In this document: positions 26,682 to 35,437 of the stretch, in pieces
Layout of the letters: each line of letters starts with the position of its first letter
Numbering within the stretch: the stretch's first letter is position 1
Assembly (NCBI RefSeq): GCF_000746095.1
Contig: NZ_JQKP01000003.1
Coordinates: forward strand, 62,001 to 126,000
Origin: Ferriphaselus sp. R-1
GTDB lineage: Bacteria > Pseudomonadota > Gammaproteobacteria > Burkholderiales > Gallionellaceae
DNA length: 64,000 nucleotides
Direction of reading: 5' to 3'
The notes under the pieces: model-generated
Database searches by the model: none
Seen by the model: the letters and a program-made list of their open reading frames with translations, nothing else
Told to the model about the DNA's origin: nothing
Translations under genes and position numbers: made by a program

Positions 26682-28439
26682 CTACCTCCGCGCCAACTGC
26701 CTCACCACACCCACCAGGCGATCAATCTCTTCGTGCGTGTTGTAAAACGCCAGTGACGGGCGCACGGTGGCTTCCAGCCCGAAGCGGCGCAGGATGGGTT
26801 GGGCGCAGTGATGACCGGTGCGTACGGCAATGCCTTCCTTGTTCAACGCTTCGCCGACTTCGGTGGTCTGATAGCCTGCCAGCACGAACGACAGCACGCT
26901 GGTCTTGTCCGGTGCGGTGCCGATCAGTCGCAGACCGGGGATGCTGCCCAGCTCTTTCATCGCGTACGCCAGCAACTCGTGTTCGTAGCGGGCAATGTTG
27001 TCGATGCCGATCTTCTGCACGTAGTCGATGGCCGTTCCCAGTCCCACGGCATCGGCGATGTTGCCGGTGCCCGCCTCGAACTTGTTGGGCGCGGAGTGGT
27101 AGCGCGTCTTCTCGAAAGTCACGTCCTCGATCATGTTGCCGCCGCCTTGCCAGGCGGGCATGTCCTCCAGCACTTCCGGCTTGCCGTAGAGCGCGCCGAT
27201 GCCGGTGGGGCCGAACACTTTGTGGCCGGAGAACACGAAGAAATCGCAGTCGAGATACTGCACGTCGGCGCGCAGGTGCGAGACGGACTGTGCGCCGTCC
27301 AGCAGCACTTTCGCGCCGTAGCGGTGCGCCATTGCTATCATCTGCTTGGCGGGCGTCACCGTGCCGAGCGCGTTGGAGACTTGGGTGAACGACACTAGCT
27401 TGGTGCGCGCACTGAGCAGGCGCTCGTATTCGTTCAGCAACACCTGGCCGTCTTCGTCCACTGGCGCCACACGCAGCACCGCGCCGGTTTCAGCACACAG
27501 CATTTGCCAGGGCACGATGTTGGCGTGGTGTTCCAGATGCGAGATGAGAATCTCGTCGCCCTCGCCGATGTGCTTTTTGCCCCAGCTCTTGGCCACCAGA
27601 TTGATCGCCTCTGTAGTGCCACGCACAAAAATGATCTCGCTACTGGAACTGGCGTTGATGAAATTCGCAACCTTGTCGCGAGCACCTTCATAAGCATCGG
27701 TGGCACGGGCGGCCAACTCATGCGCTGCGCGGTGGATATTGGAGTTCTCGTGCGCGTAAAAGTAGGACAGGCGGTCGATCACCGATTGCGGTTTTTGCGT
27801 GGTCGCGGCGTTGTCCAGCCAGGCCAGCGGGCGACCGTTCACCAACTCTCTCAAGATGGGAAAGTCGCGGCGCACGGCCAGCACGTCGAAGGCGGGATGA
27901 CCGGAAGTCGCGATCTGGCCAACATTGGCTTGGCTCAATGACGATACCTGCGGCGCATGGCCCTGCGCGGGCTGCTGTTTGAAGCGTGCCGCCTCATCCA
28001 AAAAGTAAAACCCCGCCCCCGTCATCTTCGGGTGTTCCTTGGTGTTGTCTTGCAACAGCGCGCGCAACAGCTCTTCGCCCGGGTAACTCGTATCCAGATT
28101 CGGCGCCACGGCGAAATCCGCACCCGGTGCCCAGTCGTGGTTCACCGGCAATTGCGGCGTATGCGTGCGTGGCGTGTCCAGATGCAGGTCCAGCGGATCG
28201 CCTCCAGTGAGCGGGATCGCCAGATCGTTGCCGCGCGGCGGCATGGCCGAACCCAGGGGCGGTGTCGCGCCGGACAACGCGCCCGGCACGTCCGCGAACA
28301 GCTCGTTTGCCAAGCGTTCGATCAGCGCCACGTCCGGCACATAGCCTTGCCCGTCCGCCAGCACATTACCGTGGGCGGGGATGTTGGCGGCACCGAGGTT
28401 GGGAGCACTGTCGGGAATAGGCAGATTACTTGTACTCAT
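26682..28439 (-). CDS. Family 2A encapsulin cargo: cysteine desulfurase with disordered N-terminal targeting region
   Basis: 585 residues from the ATG at 28439, which lies 14 bases inside the shell gene. Residues 1-182 are low-complexity, rich in Pro/Ala/Gly, with short conserved-looking blocks (YVPDVALIERLANELFADVP at 33-52, SYPGEELLRALL at 118-129, GAGFYFLDEAARF at 141-153). This is the kind of region that loads cargo into family 2A shells. From about 183 a SufS-type desulfurase follows: PLP lysine Lys407 in SGHKVFG and active Cys545 in TGHHCAQP. It takes sulfur from cysteine; in the studied examples sulfur then accumulates inside the shell. Strong terminator downstream. Confidence 0.95.
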   Translation of the reverse strand: MSTSNLPIPDSAPNLGAANIPAHGNVLADGQGYVPDVALIERLANELFADVPGALSGATPPLGSAMPPRGNDLAIPLTGGDPLDLHLDTPRTHTPQLPVNHDWAPGADFAVAPNLDTSYPGEELLRALLQDNTKEHPKMTGAGFYFLDEAARFKQQPAQGHAPQVSSLSQANVGQIATSGHPAFDVLAVRRDFPILRELVNGRPLAWLDNAATTQKPQSVIDRLSYFYAHENSNIHRAAHELAARATDAYEGARDKVANFINASSSSEIIFVRGTTEAINLVAKSWGKKHIGEGDEILISHLEHHANIVPWQMLCAETGAVLRVAPVDEDGQVLLNEYERLLSARTKLVSFTQVSNALGTVTPAKQMIAMAHRYGAKVLLDGAQSVSHLRADVQYLDCDFFVFSGHKVFGPTGIGALYGKPEVLEDMPAWQGGGNMIEDVTFEKTRYHSAPNKFEAGTGNIADAVGLGTAIDYVQKIGIDNIARYEHELLAYAMKELGSIPGLRLIGTAPDKTSVLSFVLAGYQTTEVGEALNKEGIAVRTGHHCAQPILRRFGLEATVRPSLAFYNTHEEIDRLVGVVRQLARR

Positions 28440-29343
28440 GGTACTTACCCACTTCGACATCTTCGAGCACGGCAAGCGCGTCGTCGGTCAGCACGGCAAG
28501 CGAGCAGTACAGCGAGATCAGGTAAGACGCGATGGCGCGGCGGTCGATGCCCATGAAACGCACGGACAGGCCCATGCTTTGTTCGCCCGGCAGGTTGGGC
28601 TGATACAGGCCCACCACGCCTTGGCGGCCTTCGCCGGTGCGCAGCAGGATGATGCTGCTCTTACCGTCTTTCACCGGTACCTTGTCCGATGGGATCAGCG
28701 GAATACCGCGCCAAGTAAGGAACGGCGAGCCAGAAATAGTGACCGTGGGCGGTGGTACGCCGCGACGAGTACATTCACGACCGAAGGCGGCAATCGCCAA
28801 TGGATGCGCCAAGAAGAAGCCGGGTTCTTTCCACACTTTGGTGATGAGCTCGTCCAGATCGTCCGGTGTCGGCGCACCAGTGCGGGTCTTGATGCGCTGG
28901 CTGTCGGCCACATTGTTCAACAGGCCGTATTCCTTGTTGTTGATGAGTTCGTTTTCCTGACGCTCTTTCACCGTCTCGATGGTCAGGCGCAGTTGCTCCT
29001 TAATCTGGTTGTGCGGGCTGCTGTACAGGTCGGACACGCGAGTATGCACATCCACCACAGTGTTCACGGCGGAGAGCATGTATTCTCGGCCCCACTCTTC
29101 GTAGTCCACAAAAGTCTGCGGCAGTTCGCGCTCGTCGCGTTGCGAGCAGGCTACAGTCACGCGCGAAGCGTCCTTCACTTTGTTCACGCGATAGATACCG
29201 GCTTCCAGCGGCACCCAGCTCAACAACTGCGGCAACCAGCGCGGCGTGATGGTTGAAAGTTGCGGGACGGTTTTGGTGGCATTCGCCAGCGTGCGCGCGG
29301 CGACATCGCTCAATGCCAATTGGTCTTTTTGTTCAACAGCCAT
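28426..29343 (-). CDS. Family 2A encapsulin shell protein (SrpI-like)
   Basis: 305 residues, the usual length of the family. The HK97-type fold is not readable directly, but the family pattern is clear: ALSDVAARTLANATKTVPQ at the start, LLSWVPLEAGIYRVNKVKD, GFFLAHPLAIAAFGRECTRRG in the middle and a final SLAVLTDDALAVLEDVEVGKYHEYK region. Shell proteins assemble into 60-subunit compartments. AAGGAGTGAGTC precedes the ATG. It overlaps the desulfurase gene by 14 bases. Nearest relatives are sulfur-starvation induced in cyanobacteria, which fits the surrounding sulfur genes. 101 bases separate it from the XRE gene; that gap holds a palindrome. Confidence 0.95.
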   Translation of the reverse strand: MAVEQKDQLALSDVAARTLANATKTVPQLSTITPRWLPQLLSWVPLEAGIYRVNKVKDASRVTVACSQRDERELPQTFVDYEEWGREYMLSAVNTVVDVHTRVSDLYSSPHNQIKEQLRLTIETVKERQENELINNKEYGLLNNVADSQRIKTRTGAPTPDDLDELITKVWKEPGFFLAHPLAIAAFGRECTRRGVPPPTVTISGSPFLTWRGIPLIPSDKVPVKDGKSSIILLRTGEGRQGVVGLYQPNLPGEQSMGLSVRFMGIDRRAIASYLISLYCSLAVLTDDALAVLEDVEVGKYHEYK

Positions 29344-29368
29344 GACTCACTCCTTAGGAAAATTACAG

Positions 29369-29378
29369 ATAACGTTAT
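29369..29378. promoter_or_regulatory. Palindrome ATAACGTTAT upstream of the encapsulin gene
   Basis: Perfect 10-base palindrome 26 bases before the shell gene ATG, in an AT-rich stretch with an A7 run. Possible operator for the adjacent XRE regulator; binding not shown. Confidence 0.35.
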
Positions 29379-29444
29379 TAGAAAAAAAGCTAAGCGATAG
29401 TCGAACAGATCGAGGAGCAGCTCAACCTGCTATAGCCACCAAAA

Positions 29445-29660
29445 TCAGATGTGTTCGCATCGTGCGATGAACGACGACAGCTGTATCTCCAGCGCCTCCG
29501 CCAACTTGGCCACCGTCACGATGGAAGGCACCGCTCGTCCGCGCTCCACCTCGCCCAAGTAAGAACGATTCAAATCGGCGCGTTCGGCCAGTTGCTCCTG
29601 CGACCAGCCGCGCTCTTCGCGCAATTGGCGCAACACCAGTGAAAGCTGCTCGACAGTCAT
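29445..29660 (-). CDS. XRE-family helix-turn-helix regulator
   Basis: 71 residues from the ATG at 29660 in an ATGA overlap with epsC. Almost the whole protein is one HTH: LRQLREERGWSQEQLAERADLNRSYLGEVERGRAVPS. No sensor domain. Small XRE proteins at family 2A encapsulin loci are recurrent neighbours and may control the shell genes. It is read from the epsC transcript and sits just before the encapsulin gene, so a feedback circuit is plausible (inference). Confidence 0.88.
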   Translation of the reverse strand: MTVEQLSLVLRQLREERGWSQEQLAERADLNRSYLGEVERGRAVPSIVTVAKLAEALEIQLSSFIARCEHI

Positions 29661-30610
29661 AGCGTGACCTCTACTTTCGGCAACTCGTGCTGCGAGTTCG
29701 CCTGCGTGATCACACTTCCCGGCGGCACGCTGCGCGTGAGCCACACGTTGCCGCCGATGCTCGAACCTCGGCCTATAGTGATACGCCCGAGGATGGTCGC
29801 TCCGGCATACACCACCACATCGTCTTCGAGGATGGGATGGCGCAGTGCACCTTTTTCCAGCACGCCGTCCTCGCCCACATTGAAACGCTTGGCACCCAGC
29901 GTCACCGCCTGATAGATGCGCACGCGCTCGCCGATGACAGCGGTCTCACCGATTACCACACCGGTGCCGTGGTCGATAAAAAACCCCGAACCGATACTCG
30001 CTCCTGGGTGTATGTCGATACCGGTCTCTGAGTGTGCCAACTCAGCGATGATGCGTGCGATCATTGATGCGCCAAGGCCGTGCAATACATGCGCCAGACG
30101 ATGATGGATGACCGCCTGCGTGCCGGGGTAGCAAAGCAGAATCTCGTCCACACTGTGCGCCGCTGGATCACCGTTGTAGGCGGCACGCACATCGGTATCC
30201 AGCAAGGCGCGCACTCCGGGTAACGCGGCGGCGAAGCTGCGCACGACATGAACGGCTTTTGCCTCTATGCCGCTGTCTGGTTCTTCTTTGCCGAGTTGGC
30301 GCACGGTGTAATGCAACTCAAGCAACACCTGCTGGTGCAGGGCATGCAGGGCGGTGTCCAGCGTGTGCGCCACGAAAAAGTCTTCGCTCTCCTGCCGCAG
30401 GTCGGGCGGCCCCAAACGCATGGGAAACAACGCGCCGCGTACGCCGTCAACGATGTCGCGTATCTGTTCGGGCGCTGGCAGTTCGCGGCCGCCGCACTCG
30501 TGGTTGCGTGCACAGGATTCGCGCCAGAGGCGGCGTACCTCGCGCAACTCGGCAACGATCTGTTCGAGCGACCAATCAGTCGGCAAGGGAATGTTTTCGC
30601 GCGTGTTCAT
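29657..30610 (-). CDS. epsC: Serine O-acetyltransferase, EpsC type
   Basis: 317 residues from ATG 30610 (a TTG start at 30619 overlaps the upstream stop). N-terminal helical domain, then the left-handed parallel beta helix of hexapeptide repeats with DIHPGASIGSGFFIDHGTGVVIGETAVIG and the Cys-site region near the C-terminus. It makes O-acetylserine from serine and acetyl-CoA, the carbon acceptor of cysteine synthesis, and EpsC-type enzymes typically accompany family 2A encapsulins. It follows the amidohydrolase directly and overlaps the XRE gene, so it joins the ssu operon to the encapsulin genes. cysK partner lies at 43389. Confidence 0.92.
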   Translation of the reverse strand: MNTRENIPLPTDWSLEQIVAELREVRRLWRESCARNHECGGRELPAPEQIRDIVDGVRGALFPMRLGPPDLRQESEDFFVAHTLDTALHALHQQVLLELHYTVRQLGKEEPDSGIEAKAVHVVRSFAAALPGVRALLDTDVRAAYNGDPAAHSVDEILLCYPGTQAVIHHRLAHVLHGLGASMIARIIAELAHSETGIDIHPGASIGSGFFIDHGTGVVIGETAVIGERVRIYQAVTLGAKRFNVGEDGVLEKGALRHPILEDDVVVYAGATILGRITIGRGSSIGGNVWLTRSVPPGSVITQANSQHELPKVEVTL

Positions 30611-30615
30611 CGGAA

Positions 30616-31473
30616 TCAAATCAACTTCAGGATGCGTTCCGCATTCTTGTAGAGCACGTCATCCAACACCTCGTCTTTGAATCCCAGATTCAAGAAGTCA
30701 TCCACTGTCTGCCGCATGGCGCGGAAAGGATAGGATGTGGCGAACAGTAACTGCCCGCGCAGGAAACTGTTCGCCGCTTCGACATACAGCTTGCTGCCGG
30801 GCTGGAAGAGGTACATATCGGGCACAAGGTGCACGTTCTCGTAACGGAAGGCGACACCGATGACCTCGTTCACGTAGGGATAGCAGCCGTGATAGACGAC
30901 GATGCTGAGGTTGGGGAATTGCCGCGCGATGCAGCCTATCGGTGCGGGATCGGTATGCTCAAAGTTCGGGGTGGTTGGCCCTGACATGATGAACACCGGC
31001 AGACCCAACTGAGCGCAGGCGTCATAGACAGGCAGGAATTGGGCATCGTCTGCCGCAACCGCCGGGTTGCCGAATCCGGGTTCGACGTTGATGCCGCGCA
31101 AACCTAGCTGTTGGGTAGCGCGCTCGATTTCGGCCAGCGCAGCCTTGATGCCATGCGTCTGCGGATCGACCGACGCAATGCCGATCAGCTCTTGGTGCGG
31201 CGCAGTGATCTCCCGGATGCGGTCGTTGGAGATGCTCAGCGACGGCGTATCGCGCCCAACCACGACCGCAGAAGTGATGCCGCTCTCGCGCACTTCGGCG
31301 ACGAAACCTTCCAGCGTGTGCGAGCGCACAAAATGTTCATCGTGCTTGGAACCGACGCGGCGGTTTAGCCACTTGGCGACCTCGTACTCATTCGTGCCCG
31401 GTGTCGCGCCGTAGAAGTCGTGCAGGAAGGCGGGTCTGCTGCGCAGGTCGATGATCTTTCTGGTGCTACTCAT
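30616..31473 (-). CDS. Amidohydrolase-2 family protein
   Basis: 285 residues with the metal-dependent TIM-barrel pattern of the amidohydrolase-2 family: GIASVDPQTHG, LRGINVEPGFGNPAVAADDAQFLPVYDAC, and VVYHGCYPYVNEVIG, then LLFATSYPFRAMRQTVDDFL near the end. The typical HxH near the N-terminus is not evident (DLRSRPAFLHDF instead), so activity is uncertain. It sits between ssuB and epsC in the sulfonate operon, suggesting a role in breaking down a sulfur compound or its carbon skeleton, but the substrate is unknown. Confidence 0.75.
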   Translation of the reverse strand: MSSTRKIIDLRSRPAFLHDFYGATPGTNEYEVAKWLNRRVGSKHDEHFVRSHTLEGFVAEVRESGITSAVVVGRDTPSLSISNDRIREITAPHQELIGIASVDPQTHGIKAALAEIERATQQLGLRGINVEPGFGNPAVAADDAQFLPVYDACAQLGLPVFIMSGPTTPNFEHTDPAPIGCIARQFPNLSIVVYHGCYPYVNEVIGVAFRYENVHLVPDMYLFQPGSKLYVEAANSFLRGQLLFATSYPFRAMRQTVDDFLNLGFKDEVLDDVLYKNAERILKLI

Positions 31474-31488
31474 GGATTTTCCTTGTCT

Positions 31489-32256
31489 TTAATTCGGGCA
31501 GAGTTGTGCGCCCAATACTTTGTGCAAGACCTGCCCTTCCAGTGCCGCGAACTCCGCAGTGCCGCGTTCGCGGCGGCGCGGCAGGTTGATGTCTAGGTCC
31601 AGCGTGATGCTGCCGTCTTCGATCAACACCACCCGGTCACCCAGCGTGACTGCTTCCGCCACATCGTGCGTCACCAGCAGCACAGTGAAATTGTGTTGTT
31701 GCCACAAGCGCTCGATCAGGCATTGCATCTCGATACGCGTCAGTGCATCCAGCGCACCCAGCGGCTCATCCAGCAACAGTAAGCGTGGTTGATGTACCAG
31801 CGCGCGCGCCAGTGCGACACGCTGTCGTTGACCGCCAGACAAGTTAGCGGGCCACTCATCGGCACGATCCGCCAGCCCGACTTCGCACAAGGCCGCCAGT
31901 GCCACCTGACGGCTATCGCCAGGCAGTCCCAGCGCCACGTTCTGGATCACCGTGCGCCAAGGCAACAGACGCGAATCCTGGAACATGATGCGCACGTCTG
32001 GATGGATGCCGGGGGCGGCATAGCCATCCAGCGAGATCGACCCCGAGCTGTGCTTTTCCAGCCCTGCCAGCAAACGCAGGAAGGTGCTCTTGCCGCAACC
32101 GCTACGGCCGACCACAGCGATGAATTCGCCCGCCTCCACCGTCAGATCCAGCCCGTGCAACACTTCGCGCTCGCCGTAACGTTTGACGAGCTGAGTAGTG
32201 CGAATGGCGATACCGTTCGATAGACTCACTTCCAACTCAGCGACTCTTGTGTCCAT
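31489..32256 (-). CDS. ssuB: Aliphatic sulfonate ABC transporter ATP-binding protein
   Basis: 255 residues. Walker [10 protein letters not shown], signature [15 protein letters not shown] and Walker [13 protein letters not shown] are intact. It drives sulfonate import with SsuC and SsuA. It follows ssuC after a 10-base gap on the same strand and is followed by the amidohydrolase. A second set lies at 40274-42898. Confidence 0.93.
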   Translation of the reverse strand: MDTRVAELEVSLSNGIAIRTTQLVKRYGEREVLHGLDLTVEAGEFIAVVGRSGCGKSTFLRLLAGLEKHSSGSISLDGYAAPGIHPDVRIMFQDSRLLPWRTVIQNVALGLPGDSRQVALAALCEVGLADRADEWPANLSGGQRQRVALARALVHQPRLLLLDEPLGALDALTRIEMQCLIERLWQQHNFTVLLVTHDVAEAVTLGDRVVLIEDGSITLDLDINLPRRRERGTAEFAALEGQVLHKVLGAQLCPN

Positions 32257-32266
32257 GGTTCTTCTC

Positions 32267-33046
32267 TCATGTTCGATAGCTCTTGTGCCATTTCAACCAG
32301 TGACGCTCCAGCTGCGTCGCTGCCACATCGGAGGCTTTACCCAGCAGGGCATAAAAGGCGATTCCCAACACCACGACATCGGTTTGCAGAAACTCGCGCG
32401 CGTTCATCGTCATATAGCCGATGCCTTCGCTGGATGAGATAGTCTCCGCGACGACAAGAAACAGCCACATGTAACCCAGAGACAGGCGCAACCCCACCAG
32501 AATGGAAGGCAAGGCGCCGGGCAGAATCACTTCGCGGAACAAGGCGACGCGGCCCAAGCCATAAATCTTGCCCATTTCGATCAAGTCCTTGTCCACTGAC
32601 CGTAGTCCGTGGAAGGTATTCAGGTAGATCGGGAAGAACACAGCGAGCGAAACCAGGAACACCTTGCCTTCCTCGCCAATGCCGAACCACAGGATCACCA
32701 GCGGGATCAATGCCAGCAGCGGCACGTTGCGCACCATCTGCAAGGTTGAGTCGAGCAAATTTTCGGCGAAACGCGACAGTCCGGTGAAAAAGCCCAGGAT
32801 AAAACCGAGACTGCCGCCGATGAGGAGGCCGGTGAACGCGCGTTTGAAACTGGCCACGAAGTGATGCCAAAGCTCGCCGGAAGAACCCAGCTCAATGCCA
32901 GCCTTGAGCACATCCAATGGTGCTGGCAACACCCGCGTGGACAGCCAGCCAAGCTGCGCCGCCGCCTGCCAGCCCAGTACCAGCACCAGCGGCAACAGCC
33001 AAGGCAATAGCCACGTTGATGAAACTCGTAGAATGCGGTTCAGCAT
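32267..33046 (-). CDS. ssuC: Aliphatic sulfonate ABC transporter permease
   Basis: 259 residues with about six helices and the ATPase-contact loop [30 protein letters not shown]. It forms the sulfonate channel. Between ssuD (3-base gap) and ssuB. Substrate class is inferred from the adjoining ssuD and ssuA. Confidence 0.9.
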   Translation of the reverse strand: MLNRILRVSSTWLLPWLLPLVLVLGWQAAAQLGWLSTRVLPAPLDVLKAGIELGSSGELWHHFVASFKRAFTGLLIGGSLGFILGFFTGLSRFAENLLDSTLQMVRNVPLLALIPLVILWFGIGEEGKVFLVSLAVFFPIYLNTFHGLRSVDKDLIEMGKIYGLGRVALFREVILPGALPSILVGLRLSLGYMWLFLVVAETISSSEGIGYMTMNAREFLQTDVVVLGIAFYALLGKASDVAATQLERHWLKWHKSYRT

Positions 33047-33049
33047 GGC

Positions 33050-34225
33050 TCAGCTTTGCGAGATCTTGAGTTCCGGCCTGTCCCTCACGATGCCGCCGAA
33101 CGGGCCGCTGACGACCAAGTTTGCACCGGGCAATTGCGCGCGGTTCTTGCCGGGCAGCAGCGGGAACACCAGTTCGGCGAAGCGGTACGCTTCCTCCAAG
33201 TGCGGGTATCCGGACAAAACGAAGGTATCGACACCGAGATCGGCATATTCCTGCAAGCGTGCAACGACTGTCTGCGGATCACCCACCAGCGCCGTACCCG
33301 CACCGCCGCGTACCAGCCCTACGCCCGCCCACAGATTGGGGCTCACTTCCAACTCAGCACGGGTGCGCGCCTTGCCGCCCTTGTGCAGTGCGGACATGCG
33401 GCGCTGGCCTTCCGAATCGAGCTTGGTCAGCGTGCTTTGCGCCTTGCTGATGGTCTCCTCATCGAGCTTGCTGATGAGTTCTTCTGCGGCAGTCCAGGCT
33501 TGCGCTTCGGTCTCGCGCACGATCACATGCACGCGCAGCCCGATGCGCACCTTCCGGCCAAATTTCTCTGCACGCTGGCGCACATCGGCGATCTTTTCAG
33601 CGACTGCCTTGGGTATCTCGGCCCAAGTGATGTAGAGATCGACCTTCTCTGCGGCCAGTTCGTGCGCCGCTTCGGAGGAGCCCCCGAAAAACAGCGGCGG
33701 ATAGGGCTTCTGCACGCTAGGGAACAAAAGTTTCGCCCCCTTTACCTGGTAGTGCTTGCCATCAAAATCTACCGCCTCGCCCTCATGCGCTTTGGCCAGA
33801 ATTTCGCGCCACAGCGTGACGAATTCTCGCGCGGCTTCGTAGCGCTCCACCGAATTCTCGAATAGGCCATCGCCCTCCAGCTCGGTGGAATCGCCGCCCG
33901 CCACCAGATTCAGCGCGAGCCGTCCACCGGACAAGCGATCGAGTGTGGCGACCTGACGCGCGGCCAGTGCCGGTTGCAGCAGGCCGGGGCGCAGAGCCAC
34001 GAGGAACTTCAGTTTGCGTGTCACACCGATCAAGGCAGAGGCGACCACGAACGGGTCTTCGCAAGAGCGTCCGGTCGGAATCAACACGCCATCGTAGCCC
34101 AGCGTATCGACGGCAGAACCGAGCTGTTTCAGGTAATCAAAATCCAGTGGGCGCGAGCCTTGCTGCGAGCCCAGGTAACGGCTATCGCCAAAGGTCGGAA
34201 TGAACCAAAAAATATTCAGTGACAT
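33050..34225 (-). CDS. ssuD: FMNH2-dependent alkanesulfonate monooxygenase
   Basis: 391 residues, luciferase-like TIM barrel. Starts [23 protein letters not shown], then [28 protein letters not shown], the flavin-binding region typical of SsuD. It uses FMNH2 supplied by SsuE to split the C-S bond of alkanesulfonates, releasing sulfite. AAGG 8 bases before the ATG. A hairpin CGGAGC-GCA-GCTCCG (34244-34258) separates it from ssuA. The reductase is encoded about 4 kb away (38356) in another operon. Confidence 0.95.
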   Translation of the reverse strand: MSLNIFWFIPTFGDSRYLGSQQGSRPLDFDYLKQLGSAVDTLGYDGVLIPTGRSCEDPFVVASALIGVTRKLKFLVALRPGLLQPALAARQVATLDRLSGGRLALNLVAGGDSTELEGDGLFENSVERYEAAREFVTLWREILAKAHEGEAVDFDGKHYQVKGAKLLFPSVQKPYPPLFFGGSSEAAHELAAEKVDLYITWAEIPKAVAEKIADVRQRAEKFGRKVRIGLRVHVIVRETEAQAWTAAEELISKLDEETISKAQSTLTKLDSEGQRRMSALHKGGKARTRAELEVSPNLWAGVGLVRGGAGTALVGDPQTVVARLQEYADLGVDTFVLSGYPHLEEAYRFAELVFPLLPGKNRAQLPGANLVVSGPFGGIVRDRPELKISQS

Positions 34226-34243
34226 GTTTATTGCCTTGGATTG

Positions 34244-34258
34244 CGGAGCGCAGCTCCG
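34244..34258 (-). other. Small hairpin between ssuA and ssuD
   Basis: CGGAGC-AGT-GCTCCG type perfect 6-bp stem (34244-34249 with 34253-34258) without a following U tract. Possibly a processing or attenuating structure allowing different ssuA and ssuD levels; only the stem is seen. Confidence 0.35.
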
Positions 34259-34332
34259 ATGTTTAATGTCAGATCACTCGTAAGCGCCATCATTCCCGTA
34301 CCGACGAGCATGATGGCGTGATCTAAGTCGAT

Positions 34333-35304
34333 TTATTTCCTGACTACCTTTTTAGAGGGAACCCAGACTGAATCGGAAATCTGGATGGCCTTGGGAATCA
34401 GTTTCAAACCGTGGAAGGTGTCCGCAATCTGTTGCTGATGTGCTACTACCTTGTCGTTGAGGTAGGTCACACCATACGCACCACGATTCAGCGCTAGCAG
34501 CAGGGTCGCTTCATCCAGTTTGGTCAGCGGAGACAAAGCTGTTGCTGCTTCCTTGGGTTTGCTCTTGGCCCACTCATCTACCTTGGCGATCTCTTCGAAC
34601 ACGGCGGCGATCACATCTGGACGGCGCGCTGCATAGCTCTTCTCAGCCAAATAGAATTGGTAATTGTTGACCACGCCTTTGCCATCCTTCAGCACGCGGG
34701 CCTTGATCGAGGTTTCTGCTGCAGCCAGGAATGGATCCCAGATCACCCAAGCATCCACGCTGCCACGCTCGAAGGCGGCACGCGCATCAGCAGGTGCCAG
34801 GAATACGACTTCTATATCGGAATATTTCAAACCCGCCTGTTCCAGCGCACGCACCAGCAGGTAGTGCACGTTGGAGCCCTTGTTCAGCGCAACTTTCTTG
34901 CCCTTCAACTCGGCCACGGATTTGATCGGAGAACCTTCGGGTACCAGAATGGCTTCCGCTGCCGGTGCGGGTGGCTCATAGCCCACATAGGACAATTGCG
35001 CGCCTGCGGCTTGAGCAAAGATCGGCGGTGTTTCGCCTGTCGTGCCAAAGTCCACGCTGCCAACATTCAGCCCTTCCAGCAGTTGCGGTCCGGCCGGGAA
35101 TTCGGTCCAGCTGACCTTCACGCCCAGTTTCTCCAGGCGCGGCTCCAGCGTTCCATGCGCCTTGAGCAAAATCAGTGTGCCGTATTTCTGGTAGCCAACG
35201 CGCAAAGTATTGGCATCAGACTCGGCGTGCGCCGCTATGGGCAAGGTGGCGACGGCAGCCACAGCAATGACGCGCAGCCAGTGAAAAATATAATGAGGTT
35301 TCAT
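34333..35304 (-). CDS. ssuA: Sulfonate ABC transporter substrate-binding protein
   Basis: 323 residues with a signal peptide ending TLPIAAHA, then the SsuA/NMT1 fold: NTLRVGYQKYGTLILLKAHGTLE, DFGTTGETPPIFAQAAGA and KGKKVALNKGSNVHYLLV. It captures sulfonates in the periplasm. First gene of a long minus-strand series (ssuA-ssuD-ssuC-ssuB-amidohydrolase-epsC-XRE). CAGGAG precedes the ATG. The promoter lies at 35362-35394. Confidence 0.93.
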   Translation of the reverse strand: MKPHYIFHWLRVIAVAAVATLPIAAHAESDANTLRVGYQKYGTLILLKAHGTLEPRLEKLGVKVSWTEFPAGPQLLEGLNVGSVDFGTTGETPPIFAQAAGAQLSYVGYEPPAPAAEAILVPEGSPIKSVAELKGKKVALNKGSNVHYLLVRALEQAGLKYSDIEVVFLAPADARAAFERGSVDAWVIWDPFLAAAETSIKARVLKDGKGVVNNYQFYLAEKSYAARRPDVIAAVFEEIAKVDEWAKSKPKEAATALSPLTKLDEATLLLALNRGAYGVTYLNDKVVAHQQQIADTFHGLKLIPKAIQISDSVWVPSKKVVRK

Positions 35305-35361
35305 CTATAGCTCCTGAAGTTGAGTTTTGAAAATCATGCGTTCCTGCTTATCACGGGATGC

Positions 35362-35394
35362 ACTCTAGCGAAGCATGTGCGCGACACGAACCAA
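35362..35394 (-). promoter_or_regulatory. Shared sulfur-locus promoter of ssuA
   Basis: In gene orientation TTGGTT (35394-35389), 21 bases, TAGAGT (35367-35362), 57 bases before the ATG. Flanking CTTGGTTCG is shared with the ssuE and metY promoters. Confidence 0.55.
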
Positions 35395-35437
35395 GAAAAC
35401 CTCATTTGCTTATGCATGAAACGGGTAATCAGACAAT

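Noticed and set aside
29405-29444. TTGGTG upstream of the encapsulin shell gene as a shared-promoter copy
   Set aside because: One base differs and no -10-like hexamer lies 21 bases downstream.
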